DNA of 64,000 bases from Sphingomonadales bacterium 28-55-16 (GTDB lineage: Bacteria > Pseudomonadota > Alphaproteobacteria > Sphingomonadales > Sphingomonadaceae). The position numbers were made by a program, and so were the translations under genes. The stretch's first letter is position 1; each line of letters begins with the position of its first letter. Of this stretch, positions 26,746 to 35,469 are shown in pieces. The stretch lies in NCBI GenBank assembly GCA_002278855.1, contig NCGG01000004.1, forward strand, positions 1-64,000, read 5' to 3'. The notes below the pieces were generated by a model. That model searched no databases. It saw nothing but the letters and a program-made list of their open reading frames with translations, and was not told the DNA's origin.

Positions 26746-27600
26746 TTAGTTCTGTTGGATATATTTCGCCATCGCACCGCTCAGGTGATTGCGCTGCTGC
26801 CACATAGGCCTGTCTGGAGCAATTTTATACAGCGCGTGCAAATACGCACGATCCCAGACAGTCAGGTTCCGAAGCGCCGCAATGCGCGGCTTAGCATCGT
26901 TGAACATGCCCAAAATCGATAAATTACTGTCAATATCTACCTTCGACCCTTTGATCTGCGCAAATGCGATCATGGAGATATAGCTCGCCAAAGACTCCAA
27001 TGGATATCCATTGGACTGACTTACATCGACAACGATAACTGTAGATTTAAGATCAACCTCCACGCCGCTTGAAATCAAGCTTGCCTTAGGTTGGAAAGTT
27101 GCCGCATCCACCGGTATATCAGTGGCTGACTCTTGCCTTTCGTTCACATGCCACCATCTTATTGGCTTTTTTGACCGAAACAGCTCATTAAATTTTTGGA
27201 GTGGTTGTTCGTTAAAAATGGAAGGCTTTTTGTGTTTTAAGGCCTCCATAAGTGCGTCACCATCTATTGATAATATAACAACTATATTAGGTTTGCATCC
27301 TTCCGGAGCCTCTTTTTGAGAATTTGCTACTCTCGCAGCATCGCGAATTTTTGTTCGTATCAAGGCATGATATGCGGGATCAAGCCCCGCGATCCTAACG
27401 CAAAACGGATCATCACGGCGGGACAATTGTATTTGCTCTGCTGTATCTGAAACTGTTCTTACGAAATTTAGCGTTTGTTTTTTGAGTTCTTTAGGTACGC
27501 GCGCTGGCGCGGTGACGATTATGTCATTCGGCTTTTGATCCGGGGGGGTATTTCCGAGCAAAAGAAACAGTAGAGCTGTTCGACGTAACGCGTAGCGCAT
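26746..27600 (-). CDS. Secreted protein of unknown function
   Basis: 284 residues from ATG 27600, which has GGGAGCG four bases upstream; a longer frame from 27702 would run into the preceding gene. A likely signal peptide (MRYALRRTALLFLLLGN) is followed by DIIVTAPARVP, similar in style to sphingomonad exported proteins. No domain recognised; two cysteines only (FCVRI, EGCKP), alternating beta-like segments (PNIVVILSIDGDAL, STVIVVDVSQSNGYP) and a basic C-terminus. AT-rich relative to neighbours. Downstream of a 69-residue peptide gene on the same strand, 74 bp away. Confidence 0.65.
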   Translation of the reverse strand: MRYALRRTALLFLLLGNTPPDQKPNDIIVTAPARVPKELKKQTLNFVRTVSDTAEQIQLSRRDDPFCVRIAGLDPAYHALIRTKIRDAARVANSQKEAPEGCKPNIVVILSIDGDALMEALKHKKPSIFNEQPLQKFNELFRSKKPIRWWHVNERQESATDIPVDAATFQPKASLISSGVEVDLKSTVIVVDVSQSNGYPLESLASYISMIAFAQIKGSKVDIDSNLSILGMFNDAKPRIAALRNLTVWDRAYLHALYKIAPDRPMWQQRNHLSGAMAKYIQQN

Positions 27601-27674
27601 TGATCGCTCCCAAAAGCGGATATTCCCTGAAGCCATCGGAAATGACTTCAGGGAAAGACATCTAAAATGAGAAT

Positions 27675-27884
27675 TTAAAGTCCAAAAAAGTCGGCGTACC
27701 AAGTCGGTGAATTGGGATTGGCCTCGCGATATTGGTTCAGTTTATACGCCGTTATGTAATCTTTCCCAAGATCTCGCGGACGCCATTGCGAGGCAAGCGA
27801 TGACATTACTCCGCCAATGTCATCAGTCGTACTGGCGTATCCGCCAAATACCGCATTTTTTTCGATTTTAGGTAACTCAATCAT
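27675..27884 (-). CDS. Small protein with double-glycine-like leader
   Basis: 69 residues from ATG 27884, which has ATGGGAAACCT before it; an upstream in-frame start (27932) lacks such a site. The first 15 residues, MIELPKIEKNAVFGG, resemble a double-glycine secretion leader: Leu at -12, Glu at -8, Val at -4 and Gly-Gly at -2/-1, although Lys at -7 is atypical. The remainder (54 residues) has no Cys and is rich in Tyr, Asn, Asp and Trp. No family recognised. Next gene on the strand is the secreted unknown protein. Confidence 0.55.
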   Translation of the reverse strand: MIELPKIEKNAVFGGYASTTDDIGGVMSSLASQWRPRDLGKDYITAYKLNQYREANPNSPTWYADFFGL

Positions 27885-27926
27885 AGGTTTCCCATTCCGA
27901 TTTACTGTTTTTCGGACCAGAGAAAA

Positions 27927-27950
27927 TGTCATTATTTGTCATAAATGTCA
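27927..27950 (-). repeat. Three TGTCA/TGACA direct repeats upstream of the small peptide gene
   Basis: TGTCA on the plus strand at 27927-27931, 27937-27941 and 27946-27950, i.e. spaced 10 and 9 bases, about one helical turn. The one farthest from the gene is part of a TTGACA that could serve as a -35. The array lies 43-66 bp upstream of the ATG at 27884, where a regulator binding site would be expected. Confidence 0.4.
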
Positions 27951-28037
27951 AATTTTTGAGCAGTCGTAGGAAATAGGTCGTTGATTACTAGAGATTTTGT
28001 CGCAATGTGCGGTGCACTCGGCATATTTCGCGCAGAA

Positions 28038-28074
28038 CCGCAAAGCAGAAGGAATCCACTTCTTAACTTTGCGG
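28038..28074 (-). terminator. Hairpin after the YceI gene
   Basis: CCGCAAAG (28038-28045) and CTTTGCGG (28067-28074), perfect 8-bp arms with an inner AGAAG/CTTCT pairing. It begins 25 bases past the stop of the YceI gene on the minus strand and separates it from the small peptide gene. Confidence 0.5.
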
Positions 28075-28098
28075 CTTTGCGTGAGATTGGTGTACGGC

Positions 28099-28728
28099 TT
28101 AAATCGCCTTTTCAAACGCTACGCTGATGTCCAATTTAACTTCGTCTGACACGAAGGGAATGGCGTAGTTTGCGCCGAAATCGCTCCGCTTAAGGGTTGT
28201 TGTTGCGTGAAAGCCGACAGTGGCTTTCTTGTTAAACGGGTTGTTGCCCGCACCCGAAAATTTGGTGTCGAGCACGACTGGTTTCGTCACCCCATTCAGC
28301 GTGAGGTCACCGGTAATTTTGGCGGTTGTCCCCGATGCCACGACGCCGGTTGAGACGAACTTCGCATCCGCTGGAGCTGGCCCAAAAAAGTCTGCCTTGC
28401 CGCCGTCCTTACCAGCGCGCAGCAAATGGCCAGTCAGGCCTGCACTTGCGGTGGTAACCTTGCCGATGGGGATTGTGATATCGACCTTGGCCGCGTTCAG
28501 CTTGGCTGGATCAAGTATCAGCGTGCCGGTGGCATCGCCAAAAATGCCGAAATAATCGTTGAAGCCAAAATGGCTCACGCGCCACCCGATGAGCGTGTGT
28601 GCTGGGTCGGTATTATAGGTCCCAGCGGTAACGCGGGCAACGTCCTTTGCGCCGGGCACGACAGGTGCACTTTGCGCGATGAGCGGCACAGCGAACAGAA
28701 GGGGAAGGGCATATAAAAGCTTACGCAT
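28099..28728 (-). CDS. YceI family periplasmic lipid-binding-like protein
   Basis: 209 residues from ATG 28728, with GGAGCAAAG upstream. Signal peptide MRKLLYALPLLFAVPLIAQS, then the YceI lipocalin-like barrel: YNTDPAHTLIGWRVSHFGFNDYFG (positions about 35-58), DITIPIGKV, ITGDLTLNGVTKPV and FGANYAIPFVSDEVKLDI. YceI proteins bind isoprenoid or amphiphilic ligands in the periplasm; the ligand here is unknown. It begins about 20 bases after the T-run of the ilvBNC terminator, so its own promoter is not obvious. Confidence 0.9.
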   Translation of the reverse strand: MRKLLYALPLLFAVPLIAQSAPVVPGAKDVARVTAGTYNTDPAHTLIGWRVSHFGFNDYFGIFGDATGTLILDPAKLNAAKVDITIPIGKVTTASAGLTGHLLRAGKDGGKADFFGPAPADAKFVSTGVVASGTTAKITGDLTLNGVTKPVVLDTKFSGAGNNPFNKKATVGFHATTTLKRSDFGANYAIPFVSDEVKLDISVAFEKAI

Positions 28729-28746
28729 AACTTTGCTCCAGATAGC

Positions 28747-28779
28747 AAAAAGGGGAGGCATCAGTGTCGATGCCTCCCC
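28747..28779 (-). terminator. Strong intrinsic terminator of ilvBNC
   Basis: Read on the minus strand: GGGGAGGCATC (28779-28769), loop GACACT, GATGCCTCCCC (28762-28752), then a T-run (A-run 28751-28747 on the plus strand). An 11-bp perfect stem plus Ts, 27 bases after the ilvC stop. Confidence 0.9.
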
Positions 28780-28806
28780 CAAATGAGTCAAGCTAGGAAA
28801 AAGCGA

Positions 28807-29853
<1,047 letters not shown>

Positions 29854-30369
29854 TTAACTCGCATCGGCTCCACGCATGAGGCCGACAATCCCGGTGCGGC
29901 CTACCTCAACAAGACCAACTTCGCGCATAAGTGCTACAAAAGTGTCGATCTTTTCCGGTCCGCCGGTAATTTCAAAAATGAAGCTGTTGGTGGTCGCGTC
30001 GATAACGCGCGCGCGGTAGATGTCGGCAAGGCGCATGGCCTCAACCCGTTGATCGCCGGTGCTGCTGACTTTGACCAGTGCGAGCTCGCGTTCCACATGT
30101 GGTCCCGCCTCTGTCAGATCCGTGACTTTGTGGACTGGGATTAGCCGTTCGCATTGCGCAATGATTTGGTCAATGACCGGTGGCGGGCCTTTGGTGACAA
30201 TCGTGATCCGGCTAGTTGTATGGTCTTCGCTGATATCGGCGACCGTGAGGCTGTCGATATTGTAGCCACGCGATGTAAACATGCCTGCGATGCGCGCGAG
30301 CGTGCCCGCTTCATTATCTACGGTCAGTGTCAAAACATGCCGCTCGGTGAGCTCTTGTTGAATATGCAT
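29854..30369 (-). CDS. ilvN: Acetolactate synthase small (regulatory) subunit
   Basis: Regulates the catalytic subunit and carries valine feedback inhibition. 171 residues from ATG 30369, which overlaps the ilvB TAA by one base (TAATG). ACT domain at the N-terminus (RHVLTLTVDNEAGTLARIAGMFTSRGYNIDSL, about 10-41) and the ALS_ss_C domain at the end (about 85-165). A longer frame from 30471 lies within ilvB and is ignored. Confidence 0.96.
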   Translation of the reverse strand: MHIQQELTERHVLTLTVDNEAGTLARIAGMFTSRGYNIDSLTVADISEDHTTSRITIVTKGPPPVIDQIIAQCERLIPVHKVTDLTEAGPHVERELALVKVSSTGDQRVEAMRLADIYRARVIDATTNSFIFEITGGPEKIDTFVALMREVGLVEVGRTGIVGLMRGADAS

Positions 30370-32111
30370 TATACGAGCGCCTTTGCTTCGTCGTCCATGG
30401 TGCCCGATACTTGGTCCGCGCTTAGGATCATATCTGTATGCGCAGCGCCTGACGGGATCATCGGGAAACAATTTGAAGTTTTGTGCACGCGGCAGTCGAA
30501 CATGACCGGGCCGTCAAAATTCAGCATTTCGGCAATGGCGTCATCCAGCTTGGCGGGGTCATCGCAACGAATGCCTTTCCAGCCATAAGCTTCAGCTAGC
30601 GCAACGAAATCGGGCAAGCTGTCCGAATAGCTTTCGGAATAGCGGCTTTCATAGGTCAGCTCTTGCCACTGGCGCACCATACCCATCCACTCGTTGTTCA
30701 GTATGAAGACCTTCACAGGCAAGCGGTACTGGGTCGCTGTCGCCATTTCCTGAATGTTCATCTGGATCGATGCTTCACCGGCAATATCAATCACCAGTGC
30801 GTCTGGATCGCCCATTTGGGCGCCGATGGCGGCAGGTAGGCCATAGCCCATGGTGCCCAATCCACCGCTTGTCAGCCACTTATTTGGTGCATCAAAATGG
30901 AAATGCTGCGCAGCCCACATTTGATGCTGACCAACCTCGGTGGTAATGATCGGTGCCTTGTCCTTGGTCGCTTCAAACAGGCGTTCAATTGCGTATTGCG
31001 GCATGATTTCTTGCGTGCTGCCGGGATAGCTGAGGCAGTCGACTGCCCGCCAGCCCGCAATCCGCGCCCACCATTCATCAAGGCGCTGCTTTTTGTATTT
31101 CCGGCCTTTCCAGACATCGACCATTTGACGGATAGCCATGCCGACATCTGCGACGATAGGTAGGTCGACGCGAACCGTCTTGTTGATGGAGCTTCGGTCG
31201 ATATCAACGTGGATTTTGATACTGTCTGGCGAAAAAGCATCTAGCCGGCCAGTGACGCGATCGTCAAAGCGTGCGCCGAGGCATATCATGACGTCACATT
31301 GGTTCATCGCCATATTGGCTTCATATGTGCCATGCATGCCCAGCATACCAAGCCATGCCTCACCCGAGGCAGGATAGGCGCCAAGGCCCATCAGGGTTGA
31401 TGTAACAGGGGCGCCGGTGAGTTCGGCCAACGCACGTAGCGCTTCGCTGGCGGCTGGCCCGGAATTGATGATGCCGCCGCCTGTGTAGAATATCGGCGCT
31501 TTTGCGTTGGCGATCAATTCCACCGCGCGGTTGATTTCCGCATAGTCCGCCTCACCGGCATACGTGAAGCGTGATCGGGCGGGACGCTTTACGTCGGTTG
31601 CCGCGGTTGCCACCTGAACATTTTTTGGGATATCAATGACAACGGGGCCTGGCCGTCCTTTGGTGGCGATCGCAAAAGCTTCACGCACCACAGTCGCAAG
31701 ATCGGCGGGGTCTTTCACAAGATAATTATGTTTCGAACAATGCCGCGTGATGCCAACGGTGTCGGCTTCCTGAAAAGCATCTGTACCAATAAGGTTGGTC
31801 CCCACCTGACCCGTTAGGACGACAAGCGGGATGGAGTCCATAAACGCATCGGCAATGCCCGTGACCGCATTGGTAGCGCCGGGGCCTGAGGTAACCAACA
31901 CAACCCCGGGCTTTCCGGTGGAGCGCGCATAGCCCTCGGCAGCATGCGCGGCGCCAGCCTCATGCCGGACAAGAACATGCCGAATTTTTGTCTGCTGAAA
32001 CAAGGCATCGTAAATGGGCAGCACGGCGCCGCCGGGGTAACCGAACACGGTGTCCACGCCCTGTTCGATCAGGGTGTCGATCAATATTTCTGCACCGGAT
32101 TTTTCGGGCAC
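30369..32111 (-). CDS. ilvB: Acetolactate synthase large (catalytic) subunit
   Basis: ThDP-dependent first enzyme of branched-chain amino acid synthesis. 580 residues. GYPGGAVLPIYDAL near 24, RHEAGAAHAAEGYARSTGKPGVVLVTSGPGATN (activation Glu at about 51), FAD-type central domain and the ThDP motif GDPDALVIDIAGEASIQMN (the usual D-G-D of the motif reads D-I-A-G-E-A-S here), NNEWMGMVRQWQ. First gene of ilvB-ilvN-ilvC. Confidence 0.96.
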   Translation of the reverse strand: MPEKSGAEILIDTLIEQGVDTVFGYPGGAVLPIYDALFQQTKIRHVLVRHEAGAAHAAEGYARSTGKPGVVLVTSGPGATNAVTGIADAFMDSIPLVVLTGQVGTNLIGTDAFQEADTVGITRHCSKHNYLVKDPADLATVVREAFAIATKGRPGPVVIDIPKNVQVATAATDVKRPARSRFTYAGEADYAEINRAVELIANAKAPIFYTGGGIINSGPAASEALRALAELTGAPVTSTLMGLGAYPASGEAWLGMLGMHGTYEANMAMNQCDVMICLGARFDDRVTGRLDAFSPDSIKIHVDIDRSSINKTVRVDLPIVADVGMAIRQMVDVWKGRKYKKQRLDEWWARIAGWRAVDCLSYPGSTQEIMPQYAIERLFEATKDKAPIITTEVGQHQMWAAQHFHFDAPNKWLTSGGLGTMGYGLPAAIGAQMGDPDALVIDIAGEASIQMNIQEMATATQYRLPVKVFILNNEWMGMVRQWQELTYESRYSESYSDSLPDFVALAEAYGWKGIRCDDPAKLDDAIAEMLNFDGPVMFDCRVHKTSNCFPMIPSGAAHTDMILSADQVSGTMDDEAKALV

Positions 32112-32212
32112 GGTTGGGTCCTTATTCTTTAAGCCGCCCGCCTATGCTGCACTGCAATAGGGTAAGCAAGAGCGGGCTAGCTAGTGATTAGAAAATGGCT
32201 TGTCAAATACAT
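32112..32212 (-). promoter_or_regulatory. ilvB promoter and leader hairpin
   Basis: On the minus strand TTGACA (32206-32201), 17-base spacer and TAGCTA (32183-32178) form a good sigma-70-type promoter. The roughly 60-base leader starts with GCCCGC (32177-32172), which pairs with GCGGGC (32141-32136), and contains CCTAT/ATAGG as an inner stem (plus-strand 32141-32145/32157-32161). No leader-peptide frame with an ATG is visible, although the sequence CTC-TTG-CTT-ACC-CTA-TTG would read as a Leu cluster. Confidence 0.55.
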
Positions 32213-33139
32213 TCATTGAAATAATATTTCAAAATCATCTATATTTGAATCATTTATTTCTGATTCAATGCGCGGCCAAGCAGGAGGCGCCTGGTTTCGG
32301 AACCAGGTGAATTGGCGCTTTGCATATTGCCGCGTCGCAATTTGGCCAAGGGTAATGGCTTCGTTGCGGGGCAAAGTGCCTTTGAGATAGGCTGAAATCT
32401 CAGGTACGCCGATGGCGCGCATGACCGGCGCATCTTGCGGCAGGTCCCGCATAAGCAGCGCTTCGACTTCAGCCACTGCGCCGCGCGCCATCATCATCTC
32501 AAAACGCACATCGCACCTTTTGTAGAGCCAATCACGTGGCGGCAGCAGAAGCAATGGGCGCAGCGTGATGGCATCGCTTATGCCTCCGGTTTTCGCCTTG
32601 CGCCATTCGGATATGCTGCGTCCGGTGCTTTGCACAACCTCCAGTGCGCGCGTGATGCGGCTGATGTCCGTGGGCGCCAAGGTCGCGGCAACTTGCGGGT
32701 CATGATGTTGAAGCGCCGCATAAGCTTCTGTAATTGGCAGCGCGCGTATGTGCGTGCGCAGTTCAGGCGCAACCTCAGGGATCGGCGCAATGCCATCAAG
32801 CAAGGTTCGGATGTACAGCCCACTGCCGCCAACCAAGATCGGCGTCATGCCCGCCGCATGGGCGTGTGCAATAACCTTCTTGGCATCGGTTGCCCAGCGC
32901 GCAGCAGAGCAGGGCGTGACGCCATCAAGATAGCCGAACAAATGGTGCGGCACGCTGGATTGCTCTTCTACCGTCGGTTGGGCACTTAGGATCGGTAGGT
33001 CTGAATAAACTTGCGCACTGTCGGCGTTGATAACGACAAAATTGCCTGTTTTGGCAAGGTGCAGCGCTAATGCCGTCTTGCCGCTCGCGGTCGGACCCGC
33101 AATAAGCGCGACCATATTCTGAGGATTCGAAATGCCCAT
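32213..33139 (-). CDS. miaA: tRNA dimethylallyltransferase
   Basis: Adds the isopentenyl group to A37 of tRNAs that read UNN codons. 308 residues from ATG 33139, preferred because of AGGGTACA upstream; ATG 33115 is an alternative. P-loop IAGPTASGKTALA, the N-A-D-S-A-Q-V-Y motif, the YLDG segment, VGGSGLYIRTLLDG and the C-terminal QIATRQYAKRQFTWFRNQ. With this start the 5' ends of miaA and the divergent serB overlap by 8 bases. Confidence 0.93.
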   Translation of the reverse strand: MGISNPQNMVALIAGPTASGKTALALHLAKTGNFVVINADSAQVYSDLPILSAQPTVEEQSSVPHHLFGYLDGVTPCSAARWATDAKKVIAHAHAAGMTPILVGGSGLYIRTLLDGIAPIPEVAPELRTHIRALPITEAYAALQHHDPQVAATLAPTDISRITRALEVVQSTGRSISEWRKAKTGGISDAITLRPLLLLPPRDWLYKRCDVRFEMMMARGAVAEVEALLMRDLPQDAPVMRAIGVPEISAYLKGTLPRNEAITLGQIATRQYAKRQFTWFRNQAPPAWPRIESEINDSNIDDFEILFQ

Positions 33140-34022
33140 TTGTACCCTGATAGCAGCAGACACATTGGAAAGCGGCATAATTTCCGAGGTTAATGATCGA
33201 TTGGCTGTTGTTGGTTGTGTTCCTGATGCTGTCCGTTGGTTGTCGGAAGCAAAGGCCGTCGATATTGCTTTTGACGGGGATGTTGCGCGCGCGCGCGCAG
33301 CCTTATTGGATTTAGAAGATTGTTGCGACGTCGTCGTTCAAAGCGGCCATAATCGGCGCAAAATGCTTTTGGTGTCAGATATGGACAGCACCATGATTAC
33401 GGTCGAATGCATCGACGAACTTGCAGATTTTGCAGGCATTAAGCCACAGATTGCAGCGATTACCGAGCGCGCCATGGCGGGAGAGCTTGATTTTGCTGAG
33501 GCATTGAAAGCGCGGGTTGCGTTGCTGGCTGGGCTCGATGAGAATGTCATCGCGCAATGCTTGCGGGAACGTGTTCGGCCGATGCCTGGCGCTGAAATTC
33601 TTGTGCGGACGATGACGGGTTGGGGCGCGCATGCTGTTTTGGTTTCTGGCGGTTTCACAAGCTTTACCGGACCCGTCGCCACCTTGCTTGGTTTTGAGGA
33701 GGTACATGCCAATGTGCTTGAAATCAAAGATGGACGTTTAACCGGAGGGTTGGCGGGCGATATTGTTGATGCTTCGACCAAAGAGGCCGTCTTAATGTCC
33801 GCAGCGATCAAACAAGGCATCGATCTGGACGCATCGATTGCCGTAGGTGACGGCGCGAATGATTTGCCAATGATTGCCGCCGCCGTGCGCGGCGATGGAC
33901 TTGGCGTGGGCTATCATCCACGGCCGCAGCTCGCGGCAGCGGCAAATTTTGCGGTACGACGCAATGATCTGACGGCGTTATTATTTGCGCAAGGGGTAGT
34001 GCCCGATCAGTGGCGGCGCTGA
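33132..34022 (+). CDS. serB: Phosphoserine phosphatase
   Basis: Last step of serine biosynthesis. 296 residues: an N-terminal ACT-like region (about 1-75) and a HAD domain with the nucleophile motif L-V-S-D-M-D-S-T-M-I-T near 80, VSGGFTSFTGP (motif II), and the metal motif GDGANDLPMIAAA. GAGGATTCG sits just before the ATG at 33132. Divergent to miaA with overlapping start regions, so their promoters lie inside each other's coding sequence. Confidence 0.95.
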   Translation: MPICTLIAADTLESGIISEVNDRLAVVGCVPDAVRWLSEAKAVDIAFDGDVARARAALLDLEDCCDVVVQSGHNRRKMLLVSDMDSTMITVECIDELADFAGIKPQIAAITERAMAGELDFAEALKARVALLAGLDENVIAQCLRERVRPMPGAEILVRTMTGWGAHAVLVSGGFTSFTGPVATLLGFEEVHANVLEIKDGRLTGGLAGDIVDASTKEAVLMSAAIKQGIDLDASIAVGDGANDLPMIAAAVRGDGLGVGYHPRPQLAAAANFAVRRNDLTALLFAQGVVPDQWRR

Positions 34023-34095
34023 ACCCACGAAACAAATTGAGTGTTACCCCGTTGATGTTATGCTGAGCCATAACGTCTATTATCCGGAGTGCATC

Positions 34096-34635
34096 ATGCG
34101 CAACTATCTGCCGATCTTCATCCTTCCCATTCTTGCCGGTTGCACGACTATGCAATCAGCTAAAGCCGTTGAGGTCTCGGAGGTTATCACGGCGGATCTT
34201 GCGCGTGCCGACGGCAGCTGGGCCGGCGTAGCGACGATATCGCAGCGCAAGGACGGCACTTTCCTTAGCCTTTCTGCGGAAGCACCAGCGGCCGGGTCTT
34301 ATGGCATGCATCTTCATGCGGTTGGCAAATGCCAGGGGCCTGACTTCACAAGCGCTGGACCACATTGGAACCCCGATATGAAACAGCATGGGCGTGATAA
34401 CCCAATGGGCGCGCATCATGGTGATCTGCCGAATGTCGATGCGGCTGCTGACCGCAAAATCACGCTTGAATATAAATTATCGGATTTCATGCTTTCAGGG
34501 CCATCGGGCCTATTGGACGCGGATGGTGGAGCGTTGGTTATTCATGAAAAAGCCGACGATTATAAAACAGACCCAAGCGGCAATAGCGGTAAGCGGATAA
34601 TCTGCGGTGTGTTTAAATCCGGCAATCGGGGCTGA
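34096..34635 (+). CDS. sodC: Cu/Zn superoxide dismutase, lipoprotein form
   Basis: Dismutates superoxide in the periplasm. 179 residues from ATG 34096 with CCGGAG upstream. Signal peptide with lipobox I-L-A-G-C (Cys16), predicting attachment to a membrane. Metal ligands are visible: G-M-H-L-H-A-V-G-K-C, H-W-N-P, A-H-H-G-D-L-P-N-V, and V-I-H-E-K-A-D-D-Y with the terminal SGKRIICGVF (disulfide Cys). It ends 2 bases short of the stop of the convergent L,D-transpeptidase gene. Confidence 0.93.
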   Translation: MRNYLPIFILPILAGCTTMQSAKAVEVSEVITADLARADGSWAGVATISQRKDGTFLSLSAEAPAAGSYGMHLHAVGKCQGPDFTSAGPHWNPDMKQHGRDNPMGAHHGDLPNVDAAADRKITLEYKLSDFMLSGPSGLLDADGGALVIHEKADDYKTDPSGNSGKRIICGVFKSGNRG

Positions 34636-34637
34636 CG

Positions 34638-35264
34638 TTATACCTTGTCGGCATATAGAAGGCATCCGGGCGCGACGCGCTCCAAAATGATATTGATGTC
34701 TTCCTTGGCAAAGGCAAAGCACCCTTGGCTCCGCCCAATCTTGCCTTGCTCGCGGATAAGCGACTGATTCACATACCACGCTGGATGGATCACAATCGCG
34801 CGCGCCTCTGCCTGATCATTTTCGGGGTCCAGTCCAACCAAACGACGCGATTCGCCATATTGGCCAATATAGGTTTCGCCAACCAGGTAGCTGCCGGCAG
34901 ATGTAGCTTCAGAGCCATTTACATTTGAGAAATTCTGGACCCAACCGCTATGATGGGGGTCGGAACCTTTTCCATGGGCAACCAGATAGGGTGTCGATTG
35001 GCCATTGCGGAGGTCAACAACATAGAAGCGCGGATCACGCGAAGGTTTTGAAAAGTCGGCAATCGCCAAAAGGTCATGATTGCGAATACGCGATGCGTGC
35101 GTGGCCAATGCCGCTTTTGCCCGCTCCAGCAGGCGTTGCGAAGGATCTGCTACAGCCTGTCCAGTGCCAGGTACGAATATTATGTCCGATGCCTTTGACG
35201 GTACAGTGAGCAAGCTCGCGCCTAGCAATGCGGAATGAATAAACTGCCTACGACCTATTTCCAT
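34638..35264 (-). CDS. Murein L,D-transpeptidase catalytic-domain protein, Tat-exported
   Basis: 208 residues from ATG 35264. Begins MEIGRRQFIHSALLGASLLT, a twin-arginine signal (R-R-Q-F-I). The remainder matches the YkuD-like 2 family: DLRNGQSTPYLVAHGKGSD, GSYLVGETYIGQYG, IVIHPAWYV and the catalytic G-R-S-Q-G-C-F-A-F with the active Cys. Forms 3-3 or lipoprotein cross-links in peptidoglycan, inferred from family. Divergent from a classical YkuD enzyme 205 bp away. Confidence 0.85.
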   Translation of the reverse strand: MEIGRRQFIHSALLGASLLTVPSKASDIIFVPGTGQAVADPSQRLLERAKAALATHASRIRNHDLLAIADFSKPSRDPRFYVVDLRNGQSTPYLVAHGKGSDPHHSGWVQNFSNVNGSEATSAGSYLVGETYIGQYGESRRLVGLDPENDQAEARAIVIHPAWYVNQSLIREQGKIGRSQGCFAFAKEDINIILERVAPGCLLYADKV

Positions 35265-35469
35265 TTCTACGAGATAGGGCGCAAAACTTGATTTAAACAG
35301 GGCAGTCTTGGCATTTGGACGCAAAACAAGGACAGTTAAGCGCATTGCGCGACGCAACATATTTCGTCCGCGTCGTCAATTTTGCCATCGAATGTTCACA
35401 TGGTTCTTGCTACTGAAGAGCGAGAAGCAGCACTTTAGCTGCATAGATTTTCGGTCCGGGGGCAATCCA

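Noticed and set aside
35350-35450. GTTC...GTTC near 35392-35405 as a LexA box
   Set aside because: The spacing between the two GTTC units is 5 bases, not 7.
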